64,000 nt of DNA, taken from NCBI GenBank assembly GCA_944474755.1, contig OX104116.1, positions 10,171,547 to 10,235,546 on the forward strand, written 5' to 3'. Shown piece by piece: positions 13,118-27,970 of the stretch (position 1 is its first letter; each line of letters opens with the position of its first letter). The stretch is from Limnoperna fortunei (Eukaryota > Mollusca > Bivalvia > Mytilida > Modiolidae). The position numbers were made by a program, and so were the translations under genes. Under the pieces are notes generated by a model. It made no database searches. It saw only the letters and a list, made by a program, of their open reading frames with translations, and was not told the origin of the DNA.

Positions 13118-15280
13118 GTTTTCGTTGTTTGTACAAGGGATAGAAAAGTACGATATTATCGTCGAATTCATATAAAAATGCTAGAAGGAAGTTTGGTATA
13201 CATATGACGGGTCTTTATTGTGCAGATATAAAGAATGCCGAATGACCAATGATGCCTATATATCAGATTGCACTTTATATTTATTGTAACATTCATATTA
13301 TATCCATTAGTAATTCAACTTTTATATGCCATCGTTCTCCGGAAACGAGCACAAAAATGCGTTATCGACGTTTTTTGACCAGCAATGAGCAGGACTTGGT
13401 TTTTACATGTACTGGTTGTACATGGTGACTACCTGTAAAAATGTCAAAAGATTTCGTTAAATGTTAAAATTAACATATAATTCGAATTTCAAACTATAAA
13501 AGACAATAATTAATAACATTTCTGATTTTCATATTGATATATTTAATGTCAAACATGTTTATTTATCACATTAAAGAACGACAGTCTTTCTTCAATGAAC
13601 CTTTAACGTCATTTGAATTTACATATTTTCTGCATTTGATAATTTCGTATTTAAGGACAATTAGCTTTGAATTCTTTTTAATCAAAATTTAAATAATTCT
13701 ATCCTTATAAGAAATTTAGATAATGTATTTTAGTCATTTGAAATCGTTTTCGATACATCAGCAAAACACTTGTCTTAGTTCAATGCTTTACGTTGTTCTA
13801 AATTTAAATAGGTATTTTTATTGTCTAACCACATCATACAAATATTAAATTTAACACAAAATCATATTAATTATTACAAAATAAATGGTTTTTCCAAGAC
13901 AAAAGACCTGAAATCAGAGGTTGCGTGACACTATCCATTAATTTACTTGCACAGTTGACAGCGTAATTATGTTACAAACGAAATAAATAATGATAGAAAT
14001 CAAAACAATTTACTAGAAATACTCAGATTTGGTATGTATTGTAACCATTATACATGTATCTGTTTGTTTTTTGTAAGTTATTGACCGTTTTATATGTTCA
14101 AAAAGAAAATATAAATAGTATGCTGCTCTTATTCAAAGTATTCTGGATTACTTATCACGGGTGTTTCAATGCTGAATTCATACGGTTGGTGTATAATTTC
14201 AAGTAAAGTATGCAATTATGAAGTATAAATATAGATGAACAAGTAAAAGATAAATTAAATCAACATGATGACGATAAATCGCAACACTACTAAAATTACA
14301 TAAAAATATGGAAATTTTTGTCTGCTGTCCGATTTCGCGGCTCGGTAAATATTACATTTTTTCTGGCTGATAAATCCTAATAGCGACCTATATCAAAGTC
14401 ATTAATTGTATAATATTGTGAATTATACTCATTACAAATATAGGTGAAGAGGGTTTGACAGATGAATGGAAGAACCCAGACGTTAATTAAGTAACAAAAC
14501 TGCAGTTTAAATGTTAAATGATAAATGGAAATGACATATCAGCTTCAAATTCACTGGTAGCCTTAATCATTTGAAATTAGGTCTTAAATAACTGATTATT
14601 GCTTGCATGTCAATATGCAGCTTCTGTAATAGCGTAAGATTTGTAGCTATGTGCTCAAAAGGCGTCTTAAATATTCTTTACATGTCCCAATAGAGTGATA
14701 AATTACCGACATTTCTGAATTGAATATTCATTCATTTGGTGCCGTTTCAACGTATAAAGTTACTTGGGAATACCAATTTAGACACTCCACTTATTAATTA
14801 CTGTGTGAGTAATTGCTCATTAAAAACTGGTTATTGATGAATAAATTATTTCTCATTTTATTATGACTCCTTTAATACCGATTTAATGTGTTTTATCGGT
14901 ATCCTGAAGGAGGAACAATTGATCAACATACATGACATCCGGATAGAAAAGGAATCGACATAAATCTATTTTATTTCACTTCTAACATCACACGAGGCAC
15001 TAAACAATCAAGTCTGTGAGTAAAGGTGGTAAGTTAATAAAACAAATAGCGTGGTGCTAATGATAATGGCCTGCACTTTAAAACCTTTTGTAGAGGTCGA
15101 AGAAGTATGGCCGCATTATAGCACTACACAAGTTTACTGCCCTTACCCAACTCTCCATACAATTTCAGGCTTCACAATGCATCAAGTGAATCAATCACTT
15201 CTTTAATTTAATTGTGTAGTTTGATTGGTTGATATTTGAGGTCAAGTATGTCAATAATTTTAATATATATCACGTGAGGA
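13118..15280. other. No gene recognised
   Basis: AT-rich; no repeat family member or convincing exon. Confidence 0.5.
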
Positions 15281-15615
15281 GGGTGGCCAAGTGGTAAATG
15301 TTCCCAGTGATCAACCCGCAAAGCAGCTCAACGCGTCCCGGTTTGGCGGACAGAGGATATCCTTTGATTGGTGTTTGTGAGATCATTACACATAAAGCCT
15401 GGCCGCGGACCTTAGTGGGTGATGTGTTTGGAGAAGGCCACTCTACTTGGACGATAAACATCCTATTGTAGATTTGGAAAAAACTACCCTCATTGTACAA
15501 AAAGCTAAATTTTCTTATTTTCCATTCCACCCTTTTCTGTTGATTTATTGTATATTACATTCTTCTCGCCCAGAATAAAGCTGAAATACTAATGCTCCTT
15601 GACTAATCATTGATT
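15281..15615 (+). repeat. Family A copy with an A-box-like head
   Basis: This copy starts gggtggccaagtggtaaatg, which fits the tRNA A-box pattern (TGGCCAAGTGG), followed by the usual body and 3' module. It is the best hint in the window that family A also has a Pol III-type head; no B box was found. Confidence 0.78.
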
Positions 15616-18600
15616 TTAAATGAATTAGATTTTTTGACATAAATTGCCCCCTTATCATAATGTTATAGGAGTAACAAGGGCTCACTTAAACTATAATATC
15701 AAAAGTAAAATGAAAAACCGACAAAAAATGGTATTTATAAGACTTCAATAGTAACCAGTACGTTGGAGTTTTTAATCCACACGATTCCTTGAGTAAAACA
15801 CAACAGTAAATGTAAAGCTTAATACAAGCAGAAAACAGCATTTGCGGCTCTCTGCTAACGAAAGCACGTCAACAAGAAAGTACCATCCATCCTTAAAAGA
15901 GCATCACAATGTTTTAAAAAAATATCCTTGAATATTCTATACAAATTTTTATCTGTGTATATTACAGCTTTGAAAACTTTGAACTATTTTTAAGTGTGAG
16001 CTGCGTTATCTCCCATTTGTAGACTTTGACCTGATAAAAAAGGTAGTTTAGATACAGTTTCGTGTTGATTCGGTTATTCCGTTTGCCCGTGACGGCCAGC
16101 AGAGACTAAAAGGCTAATGAAGACAGTGTTCACCAGTGTATTCCCGTATTAATCGGAATAATCATTTTTACTACATAAAACAGCTTTTATGTTGTTAAAT
16201 ATAACTTTTCAGCTTCGGGGAGTTTACCTTAAATTTATTCAACAAAATTAACTGAATTATTCGAAACGTTTTGTCATAATGTAAACAAGAAGTTCAATGA
16301 TGTCTTAACGTTCAGAAGCAAGTACTGTACCTCTGTGGAAGACAAGAATGTGCCAAAAGTTTAAATTATTTGAAATATGATGGACCTAGGGAAAGTAAAA
16401 TTATCATGCACTAGACAAAAATGGAAAACTTTGAACTTGATAAAGCTTTTATAATGTGCAAACTATCTGAAATCAATACCATGTTTGCATTCTTTAAACA
16501 CTGTGGACCCGGTTCATTTAACCGTATTAAAAATTATCTCCCCAACCCAGATCTACATAAAGAAAGACAACTCTGTGGGTGAAGAACTAACTTAAACCTG
16601 CTATTAATTTTAGACAGTTATAAATTTCATTACATATGTATTATTTTAAAAATATATAGAGAGTAGTAGTGTAAGGGAATGTATATTTTAAAGAAAACTG
16701 CAAAGGGGTCTTCATAATGCACTCAAGCATATCACTAGCAACAAATAATTGATTGTAGTACGTAACAAATTTTAAGATTGCACTTACTACCTGCATTTAA
16801 CGCTTAAAATTTTTCGACGGTTCAAAATTTGATTTAACACTTTTTCTTGTAAAACTAAAATGAATTTTCTATGTTTTAATACACTAAAATGAACTTGGAC
16901 TGTTTTGTATACTAAAAATGCGATCAGATGAAAATAAGTTGTTTATAGCATTGTGTGTTCTAGGTTGTCGGTCATTAAAAGAATTTGTTTCGAGCTTTTG
17001 CTATCAAACCGATAACGATAGCATTTAAGTACCTCATAATCGACATAAGCTAACAAATAAACCTTTGTTAACGTCAGGCACCATCTGCTGAATCCGATGG
17101 ACAATGACTTTATATTAGGTAGACGGCGACAAATAAATGATACATAATGTTTATGGAGTCATTTCGAAACCTAATTTAGATTTGTCTGAATGATCCAAAG
17201 AAAGATACTCATTTGACTGACACACACCGGAATTGGGTAGGTTGGTGAAGCTCCAAATAATACAATTAAACTCTTTCTTTCAGCGGATCTTTATCATTAT
17301 ATTTTGAGAATGTTATATTTGTAAATATACAGTCGTGAAAATTAGTGCCCTCAGTTGTGTTTGATGTATCAAAGGAAACAAACTAATCGTACAATTAATA
17401 ATCTTTTATGACTACAGTAATAAAACCTAGGTTTCTCAACATTATAATCAATTTATATAAAGTTTTTCCTAAAACTTTGGCAAAAACAATGTTTTTACAG
17501 TAATAACATAATTGTTATCCACAATTGAAAACATTCAAGCTAAGTCTGAAGAAACTCGACATCATAGTTTGCGTGACCTTGGATGCGGAAGTAACGGCCA
17601 TTAAATACTGTTTGACATCAAAGGCCAATAACCTAATTATAAGTATACTGTTTATTTATCTAGTTTCCTAACCGTCATACTGCTAAAACAGTACTGACAT
17701 TCAAATAAAATACCAGATACGTTTCAATAGTCAATATTTAAGACAAATAATTACAGCAACTGCTTTTCTGTTGCTTTATGTAAAACGACAACTTCAACTT
17801 TGGTATACAACTGAAAATATAATATTTAAAATGACAAATATACAGAATACAAATATATTATTCCAATTTAAAAAGTTAAATTCTACATGAAACAGGTTTA
17901 TCAAATCAAAAAACAATTCCACTAAACAAGGTTGCCAGCTGACAAAATTAATAAATCAACAGGCATGACAGGGTATGCGGAAACCCAACGTTAATACTCG
18001 TTGTATTCGTCGGTCTTATTGTTGCGAAACCTTCGCTACTTTATGCATAAATCATACATATTGTGTGTAAGAAACAACAAAAGAGCTAAAAGCCATAAAT
18101 CGGAAAAAGCAAATCAGTCAAAAATAACAAATAATTCGCACAAGTTGAGAAGATTAATATTCTGAAAATGGGATGAGCCCAATGAAAAAATGTGACTGCT
18201 ATTGGAAAATATATAGCAATTTACATAAGGGATATTTTACGTAGGATAGGCGTGGCACTCTGTAAGCACGTTATACACATTGCAAGTCCGCCTTAGATAG
18301 CAATGATAACAGTTTAGTAACGCGGACCGATACCCATAACGTAGCTTCGGATGCAATTTAACAAAAGGATGACCATATGCATATTTATTATTTATTTCGC
18401 AAACATAAGAATATTTGATTTACAAAATAGTTTAGTTTAAGATTATAATAGAAGCTTTTTAAAGTTTCAGTATTTGTTCGGTAACCTCTGTTTATTCACT
18501 TTTTACAATGAATGAGATAGTTACCTTAGACAAAGCGAAAATTCAGCAAAATCCCTAAGATGCAAACTCCCATCGTCTCCCAATTGTACATATTTTTCTA

Positions 18601-19580
18601 AAAGGATCTGGTTGTAAATTGTCTATATGTAATGCCAAACCCCCTTGGAAAAATGTTTTTCCTTGCATTTTTTAATTATTATATAATTTACCTTTATATT
18701 ATGAAAATTCAGTAGAAAAAATGTAGATACGATAACCTGTCCATGTTTTACAATATGCCTAATTGTCAGTTAGTTGTTACAAATCGCCCATGACTTTTGC
18801 TTCGGGAATTTTACATAATAAGTCACCCATTTTTGTTTCTAAAGGGACCTTACGGTGTTTACAAATGTTCGTCTGCTTTTGTGACGCGAGACTTGTCCCG
18901 CCTTAACTGCAGACGGTATGACCCGAAGGATTTCGAGTAGACAACCATCGTTCTAATTGAGGTCACATTTTAGTATGGAAAATCGTTCTTTCAAAATTTA
19001 AAAACTGCCAAATTTCAAAAGGCTGAATATCTCGAGGAAATAATTATTGATTTCAAAAAGTACCTTTCTTGATCTACAAAAGGAGAATAAGCTATCCATG
19101 CAGTTTTCTTTTTTCACGCAAAATCCCTCTGCTGAATACGTCAACACTTACTATACATATAATGGTCTCCCCTTGTACATATGTTAAAAAGCATCCGGCG
19201 GAAAATTTTCGACGTATAATTAGATTATCTTCGTATATGTAAATCGTCATATTCTTAATTAAACATATTAGTTTTCTTTATACATAATACATGTATATGG
19301 TAAAAAAGAACGTTATTTAGTGCAGGTTTGTTACACGTTTGTTACACATCTACATTTTCAAGACTAAATTATACTAGTGTTTTTACAGTGATAAACACAA
19401 ATTTGGCTTTCATGTCGTGTAACATTTCTTCGTTTCATCGTTTATGCATGTGCTTAACTTGTTCTCGTCCTTAATTAAGACGTATAATAAAAACTGTTAC
19501 TGCATATTTTAGTTGAATTTGCCTTTTCTGGTTCATATCTTTTACAGCGTACATTCTGAAAAGCAAAACTATATGAGTAG
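15616..19580. other. No gene recognised
   Basis: AT-rich sequence. 18840-19220 is of more even composition and may be an old repeat; the phrase ataatggtctccc there recurs near 32470. Confidence 0.45.
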
Positions 19581-19775
19581 TTCAAGATGCCTACTCTTAT
19601 CGACATCTACAAAAGGGAACATTATTGTGCAAGGAAAAGGCAATCTCCAAACACGTTACCCACTGTGGTCAGCGGTCAGGTTATCTGTTTTATGACCTGA
19701 TAACCCCCCCCCCCCCCCCACCTCAAAGCATCACATATCCACCACCTTGGCCCGCGCTAGGCAGCTATGTGAACC
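19581..19775 (-). repeat. Family A 5' half with expanded C run
   Basis: Reverse-complement modules cctactcttatcgacatctac, ccaaacacgttacccactg, tatgacctgataa, then 16 C at 19704-19719 where other copies have a short C run, then the gctaggcagct head. Confidence 0.75.
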
Positions 19776-19948
19776 TTCATGAAAAGCGTAACATTTGCAT
19801 TTAAAATAATTAAATGCAAGTTTATATCTGATAAATATACAACAGTTACAGAATTTAACCAAATGTTTATAGTTCAAGAACTGGAAAATAACTCTATATG
19901 CCATTTTGAATTATAATGACTTCGATTTCTAACTTTGTGCACTTGAAA

Positions 19949-20253
19949 TATAACGTCCAGCGAACAGTATTTCAGCTATAATCAATTGTGGAAATGAAAG
20001 ACATGTTCGGTGCTATTGGAAAACATAGATAGTTGGTTAGGGACATACGACTTCTGTAGTGGCTACGATGCACCTACTCTTTTGAATACTGCAACATGAG
20101 ATAAGAAAAGTGGTAATCTATAGAAACATTACCCACCATGATCTAGCGAATAACCTGCCAACACCGCAAAAAGAGGGCATCCAATATCCGCCACTCCTGG
20201 ACGTACGGGACAGCAGTGTTGATCCATTATGCGTGGGAACCGCCCTAGTACCA
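19949..20253 (-). repeat. Family A copy
   Basis: Starts with the 3' module in reverse (taacgtccagcgaacagtatttcagc) and runs to the head (gtgggaaccgccctagtacc); parts of the body are lost. It abuts the family B copy that follows. Confidence 0.72.
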
Positions 20254-20264
20254 AGTAAAATACT

Positions 20265-20435
20265 ATGTTTGTTGTGTTTTAACGCCACTTTCAGCAATTT
20301 TTCAGCTATTTCATGGCGTCCAGTTTTTATTGGGGGAGGAAGCCGGAGTACCCGGAGAGAACCACCGACCTGCGGTAGGAAAACTGGCAATCCTTGTCAA
20401 TTAAGATTGGAGTCGAGTACACCCTGCCTGCCGTG
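20265..20435 (-). repeat. SINE family B copy (body and tail, head truncated)
   Basis: Clear reverse-complement body: aacgccactttcagcaattt, gcgtccagtttttattgggg, gaagccggagtacccggaga, gaaaactggcaatccttgtc. The long open frames here on both strands (about 90-108 codons) are SINE translations, not genes. Confidence 0.85.
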
Positions 20436-23400
20436 ATAAAATACTATGATTATGCGTACAGATTATTACATCAAATTATGTTCGTAGTCCTTTACTCTTT
20501 ACCTGTTTAAGATGATAGTTAACCTTGTTATCAGTATCAAGTTATGATAACTAGAGAAAACTTACTTTTACGACTTCCGGTTAAAAGCTTTCTACAACTG
20601 GTCATTTTAATGTGTTTAAGTTGTCTTATTGGTTTTACAATATTTTATTTCTCTATAAACCAGTTTCTCTGTCTTAAGGTAACAAAGTTTCGGGTGATAA
20701 AACGTACTTTGGCATCCTTAATGACATTTTATTTGGGAATATAATTTTGAAAAGAAATGTCTTACATTCTATTGGTCTCGAATTACAAACAACACATTGT
20801 ATGCGTGCGTTTTCCACAGCTAAGGTTTTAGAAGTATGGGGGAGACAAAATATTTGTAAATAAAGTATTTCTATAGAAACTGGGAAGACCTTGACAGATA
20901 AAACATCAAGCATATTACACACGCTTTGGGGTGATATAAAAATAATCAGATGGCGACAACGGACATTAATCTCATAGGAGTAGGAGTGAATCACCAAATT
21001 AGATTGCATAGATAGAAAGTACAATTATCGCATTAGGGACCAATATTATTGACTTCTTTTTAACTTGTTTACTGAAAAATCAAAGCTATATGATTAAACT
21101 TTGTCAGTTTATAATGTAAAATTGCTTGTGTAAAAAACAGAATAAATTGATTAAGCGTGATAATCTTTTTGAAATGTGTATCGTATATAGAAAATAGTAG
21201 CTCGTATCTTGGTTCTTTGTCAAATACAATAGTTTGTGGTATTATACTATTTTATTCACCATTCCTTGATGCTTGTGGTTTTGTAAACGAAATAAAAATG
21301 AAATTCCATCAACTCGTTACAGCTAACGATTAACTCTATTTTATTATGTGCACAATAATGCCATTGATTACTGAATGAGAGAGACTATCAAAAAAACCTA
21401 AACAAACCTGGTAAAAAATACTAAACGGCTAAACATCACATTATCTTCTAATCACAATACAGGTTTTAAAAATTTAAATTAAGATTAAATTACACAATTA
21501 TTTCTACACATACTACATACACCAACTTCATACAATATTGCATTTTGCCTTACCATAACATGTCTTGTCCTACAACATACTGTTTTTAATTATGCGTGAC
21601 GGCTCTCTTGAAAAGAAATATCGTCATCAACATGGTTTACTTTTTGTTATTTGTTTTCTTGACTTGAATATTTCACTGGTTGTATTTTAAGCGCCCATAA
21701 AACTTGCGGCGTTTTCAAGAGATATACAACAGTTTTTTTAGCTTTGATTTTGCTTTAGACATTATTTTTCTCAAGCCCTATTTAATAAGGACTTTTAATG
21801 CAATACTATTTATCATCTACACATAAACACACGAATTTGAGTGCTTTGATTCTATAGCTTGTATGGGTTTCTTTGAAAATATTTTTGCATGGTTTCTGTG
21901 TTGAAACCTAACAGCAGGAGTAAGCACCAGAGATAGAGAGATTTTTGTTTTAAATTACATAAATTAGTGATGTCACAAAATGACAATAAACATATGTCAG
22001 GACAATCTTATTTAAATTGTATTACGGTCTTAATTCTCAATAAGCAACAACAGAAACGAAAAACAAGCGAAAGTGATTATTTTATATTCTTGACTACTTA
22101 CCGAGTGCGAGTGAAAGGAAAGACAATCAAATGAAAAAAATAATACTAGACTGGAATCGATTTAGTACGAACAACAGTTATGCTAGCCATTAGTTCATGT
22201 GTTATCTGAATGTTGTAATTTTTCTTCTCCGTGTGTAAATGCAAAAATTGCAAACCAATATTTGTATTAAAATACTTTATGTAAATACTTTAATTTTAAA
22301 GGAAAGACTAGTTTTTAATGTATAGTAGTTAACTAGTATAAAATAAAAACAACTGTGCTAATTACAAGAAATAAATTTCAATGTAAAGAGTTGTATTTTC
22401 TTTATTTAAATAAATTCCTAGAGATTGGCATTATGTAAAGTTTAAAAGTCCATTAAGTGTAGAAAATTATATTAATGATGAGTACATACAAAAAAGGCTG
22501 CTTGCATCATATTACTGCGATGCAGACGTATTAGATGGCTTTACTTATGGTAGAAGGTCAAGCAATAACATCTGCTTTAATATACAAGGCTTAGTACACT
22601 TTGTTCGGTTTATTGAGTATATAGGGCGTCATTACAGGATGAAAGTTATCTAGATTTTCATCAAATAATACTCATAACTATTGATATTGTGGTTAAAAAG
22701 TATTGATTCTATAGTTACCTTGCACTTCGTATCAGTTTGATATATGTTGTTGATTTATGATTAACTATTGATAGTTTTAGCGTTATTATCACTGCCTACA
22801 TTAATAGTCGTAATGAGCAGTTTTAAAATAAAATGTTTTGTGCACGAATACCAGACAACCGACAATTTGCTATACCATTTTCATTTATCACGAATATTGA
22901 TGCACCATTTATTTCCTAGCAAGAGTACTCCTTGCATGCATCGCATCAGGTTTTAATGTAATGTAATGCCTAAGCACTTTTACTCCAAGGTAATTAGAAT
23001 TGCATATAAAAAATAAAAATGTCAGTTTTCAAATAAAACACTTGACCCTGTTTCATCCTTTATAATCGGAACAAACATGTTTGTACAAACTAGGAAATAG
23101 TCCGTAATCCGGTGCTGGCATGTTTTTCTTTCGAGCTGACAACACACGTATTATTTGCGTTGTTGGTAACGCTTACATTAGATAAAGTTGTTTATGTAAT
23201 TGTTTTCGTTGGTTTTTTCCATTTACTATGCTCAAATAACTAAAAAAAACAATTGGTTGTCTTTCGTTGAACTTTCTTATAAATCATCTTTTATTTTCGC
23301 AAAAGACTGTATTTAGGATAAATTTGTTAAAACTAAATAGTGAAGGAGAAGTAAAATGATTAAGGACTTTGGGCGTTTCAAACTTGCAACATAATAAGTT

Positions 23401-24832
23401 AAAGTATTGCTGTAATATATTATAGTGATGTAAATGTACTAAATACCTTTTAAAAGATGAGGTATTATGATTATTTTTAACAAATATCACATCATACAGA
23501 AGATCAAAGGGGAAAATTCAACATAAAATACATTCTTCGACATACGTATATATTTAATAAAAACAATACATGTACACCTTGATAAGAGAAGATACATTCA
23601 CGTGTATATATAACAGCATAATGTAAAACATTATACAAGTATATGCTAAAAATTATTGCTTTTAGTACGCCCAAAAAGATTCATATTATGATTACTTGTG
23701 TAAGATTGATATTTTAATATTTGTTTAAATGCATTTAATATTGGTGTGTGTTTAATTTTGGAAATACGTTTTATTACACGATACAATAATTGTTTTAAAT
23801 TTAATTCTAGATCTTGTTTACGATTTCAGTAGTTATAATACAAACTACACAATAAACGAGAAAAACTCTCAGTCTAAACAAACTCTTGAGACAGCAACAT
23901 ACAAAAATATAAAGACAATGTTATTACTTCTGAAGAAAACCTGATGATTTTAAGATGTTTTGATGTGTACTAGCAGCTGAAAGGTTATATTTGATCCAAG
24001 GTCTTCAAAGATAAACATATCTATATCATTCTTGAATGTTTTGCGATATGTTAAGTTAATTGAATGTGTTCATTAACAAATGACAGGATAATACATATAA
24101 ATAAAGAAGACGCATTTCTTTCAAAGGAAGTAAATTTCATGTTGCGTTATCTAGTGGTAATGTGTGTTTGATACTTAATTTTCACCTGACACACATAAGT
24201 TATAGATATGACGTAGAATCTTCGACTTCCGGAAAAAAATATATGGTCGATATTTTTTTTATTTTGAAATAAAAACTTCAAGACTGTGTTTTGTCCGTTT
24301 TAATTTGAATTGGGTGGTCTCTCAGAAATGTTTAGAACCACCTGGCATTTTAATAAATTAGTGAAATAGCGCGTCAAATGAACTGTTAACGCAAAGTATC
24401 TGAAAATAATGACATTATCATATTTTGCGGAACGATTACGCAGGTGTTTTAGCTACAAGCTACAACAAAAGCAACTATCAGATTTTGTGATAAGTGTTTG
24501 TTCATTAACAATCACATAGATACACTACAGTATATCATTAATGGGAGTGATTAAAACTATGTCGTATAGTTTATTAATATATCGTTAAAAGTTAATTGTC
24601 AATTGCTTATTATTAAACGTAGATTGTCGTAATTAAATTAATTTGATCACACTTTGTTTATATCTTTCTGCCTAACGTTTGTATAAAATATATAATTTTA
24701 TATTATAAATCTGTATCTATTTTGCTACTTTCTTTTCTTGACGTTTATTGTCTAGTCAAGAGTAAATGGGTTTTGTTTAATTATTGGACAGAAACAGTAC
24801 CTTCATTATTATTAATTGTTGCTGTCATTTTC
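20436..24832. other. No gene recognised
   Basis: AT-rich. A minus-strand frame at 20674-21024 (116 codons) has no domain I recognise and is treated as chance. Confidence 0.45.
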
Positions 24833-25191
24833 CATAGACTAGTAATTAAATAATTAAAAGGTAACCTATTAGATTGTAACCACCTATTATTGTTTTTTAA
24901 CAGATAGACCACCAGTCCGATAACATTTTTTACTTAAGCGAAACAATAGCTTTACTATGGAAATGTATTTGGAGTAAAACAAAAACAAATTTTATCGTTT
25001 TTAGCACATACCGCTATTGGTATAAACGCCATAGACTGGTCATTAAATAATTAAAAGGTAACCTATTAGATTGTAACCACACATTATTGTTTTTGAACAG
25101 CTAGACCACCAATCCGATTAATGTAAATGTGTTAGGAGTAAAAAAAAAACAAAATTTTATCGTTTGTAAGCACATATCGCCAAGGGTATAT
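24833..25191. repeat. Diverged tandem duplication, unit about 196 bp
   Basis: Two units begin ccatagact, at about 24833 and 25029. They share taattaaaaggtaacctat, tagattgtaaccac, gaccacca.tccgat and aattttatcgttt. The second unit lacks about 35 bp. The differences show it is not recent. Confidence 0.75.
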
Positions 25192-25805
25192 ATGCATTCC
25201 GATAATTATCATGATCAATACTAAGGCATCTGACAGTCGGGAAACAGACTGATGCTTTAAACAAATATGGTTTCTTGCTAGGTTCATAATTATTACACAT
25301 TATCTGTGTTCGCAAAACGATATCGAAAATACAAGGAAACAATTATTTATTAATTTTGTTTTGTATCTTTCTATAGTGTTGCCTGGTCGCCAACCCTGTT
25401 TTCAACTTTATGTAGATTTCGAAAATTCTTATCACGTCCATCATGACCTTTCGACCACAATAGAAATTAAATGTAAGACAGCTTTGGAAAACAAATTAAC
25501 ATAAGAAGCTCTCATCAAAAATGTAATTAAGGGTATTAATCAACGCAAGGTTGCCGAAGTACAAAACAGACAAGACGTATTACACGCTATTTCAACAGCT
25601 AATGTAATTTAATGTAGTTTAAGCGTAAATTATAAGCGTTCTTTTCAATTATCAATTACTGCTTAGATGCCTAATAATGTTGTTGCAAAAGGGACCAGAA
25701 TATCGTGCTTTTCTTATTAATAAAGTTTTGCATAAATATTATTCATAGCTTTATTTTTAACCTATAGCATTATACTAACTTAAAAAAAAACTTTCAAAAA
25801 ATGGT

Positions 25806-25907
25806 CGGGGCCACAGTGACCGAGTGGTTAATGTAGTTAATCATCAACTATTTATCACCTGGTATGTCAACACTTAAATTGCGGGTTCGAGTCTCATTGC
25901 GGGCAGT
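25806..25907 (+). repeat. SINE family B head only (tRNA-like)
   Basis: A box tgaccgagtgg and B box gggttcgagtctc are intact and about 70 bp apart, followed by gcgggcag. The SINE body is missing, so this is a solo tRNA-like head, not a functional tRNA: the spacing is long and no acceptor stem pairs. Confidence 0.7.
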
Positions 25908-27970
25908 AGTTATTGAGTTATTTTTTTTGAAAACTAATACTTTCTTTGATGCCATTTATGATGTTCTTTGCAATATTAGATAAGCTCGTATTACAATGAC
26001 AGAAGAAAAATCAATATGTGTACTCTATAGACTTGACGGTTTCTCTGAGATGGCCTTTAAATCTTAGTTTCGTTCTATGTTTTTGTGAAAATAGGCTTCT
26101 AATTAATATCATTAGGACTAGCTTCTGAATACTGCAAAACAATCGCCTCTGTAATTGTTCTTATCAGTGCAGAATTGTTTATGGTTACAAATCAAATATA
26201 CAGGATTTAGTTTTTGTTAACACATTTATGTATATCTTATTATATAGTTGTGTATAATTTGCATTTCACTTAAAGATGTATTTTTGTAACTTGTTTATAG
26301 ATACAATTCGCCAGAAAATTATGTGGCAAGTGCATATAAAAACACCTCTATACTGTACTAATGTTGTCATAAAAACACAAATGAAAATACCCATATTTTG
26401 TTCCTAACCTGGAGTATGAAGAATGGCCGAGCTGGGTTTGTAAATAAAACTCAACCAGAGCTTTTTTCTTTTATTCACAGATAGCAATTAATATTAACAT
26501 ACAAATCAATAATTTGTTGCGACATAAATGGTAATACGAAACCTAAGCAAAGGTGGGAGTTAAACATATGTCAAGATTATGTTTAATATGTTAAAAAAGT
26601 AATGTTATTACTTAAGGTAGTTTATGTATATAATAATATGTAAATATACAACATAAAAATACAAATGTTTAACATTTTTTAAATGAATATTCGTGAATAG
26701 GTAAAAATTCCACAAAATAATTTATGGGAGAAATTGTTTTGTGTCACAATTTCCCTTTGCTTTATTAAAAACAAGAAAACAACAAACCACCAAGGTTGGG
26801 ATAAAACAGCGACTATAATAGGCGACCTTGTTTTTACTTATGATTATAAATTATAATAAGCAAATACAATTTATGTAGTAATGTAAAATGGTTGAATTTC
26901 CTAGAGCATCACGGAAAATCAAATAGTTCCATTTCTATGACTCTTTATTACTCTATTCGATCTTCGAAGGAAGAGCCATTATGGTAATCCCCACCCGAGC
27001 TGTATGAAACAAGAAAATCAATATCAGTTTTTACTGGTAGATCCGCACTAAAAACCAAAATTCTACTATTTAGGAATAAAAGAGAAAGCGATAAAACACC
27101 AAAAAACATTCGTTAATAATTATAAGAAAATTTGCAGGTTATTAAGACGATGGGTTTACTTAAACTTTTCACAATAAACATTAGTTTAATCCGAACATGA
27201 ACCTTACAGTTTGATTGTAATTAGCAAAATGATCGCATACAAACGCACAACTTCTTCTTCTTTGGTCTTACTTCCGCAGAGTGAACGCATAATCTGAACA
27301 ATCAGCATTCTTAATGACTGATTATGCAAAAAAACCATGCCTTGACTGCAGGTGGCTGAACTGTCTACCCGTATTACATAAAACACAGATATTTGGTACT
27401 ATACAAACTACATAATACAAACGCGCGTCTCTTTACTGCAGGTGGAAACATTACACAACATATAGGCACCTGTTGCATAATATAATACAATGATAGCTAC
27501 ACACGCATTATAAAGACTTGAATATTTTTATTTGAAGACACCTCCTAACAATATCTTGTGCAGTTTTGGTACGAGAATCTGTGCTCCAAATTCGTTTCGA
27601 GCCACTGAGGGAACATTTCACATCACCCACGGTTTGTTTGTGTTTAAGTTTTTCATTGACTACTGAAATCCGAAATACTGTCAATCTCTGATTCGTTTCA
27701 GATTCTGGAGGTCGTCTACCTCATCGTTGGAACATTAAAAAAACAATAAACATATTTCCGGAAACTCTTAACAAATTTCTTAAATTTATACTAGACCGTT
27801 TTACCAATCTTGGAAAATATTAATTTTTGCCCTATTAGTCATGTAAAAAATAACTTGTTTACAATAAGTGTATAATAATAATAGATACATGTTAATGTTC
27901 ATTTGGTGTCACAAATACTTCTGGACTAGTTTAACATAGATGGTTATCTTGTAAGACAAGTTTCAATGTT
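25908..27970. other. No gene recognised
   Basis: AT-rich, no repeat copies or convincing exons. Confidence 0.5.

Noticed and set aside
20110..20436. Overlapping 90-108 codon frames on both strands
   Set aside because: They translate SINE family A and B copies; near-identical peptide pieces recur at 30830-31081, 35573-35854 and 40439-40774.
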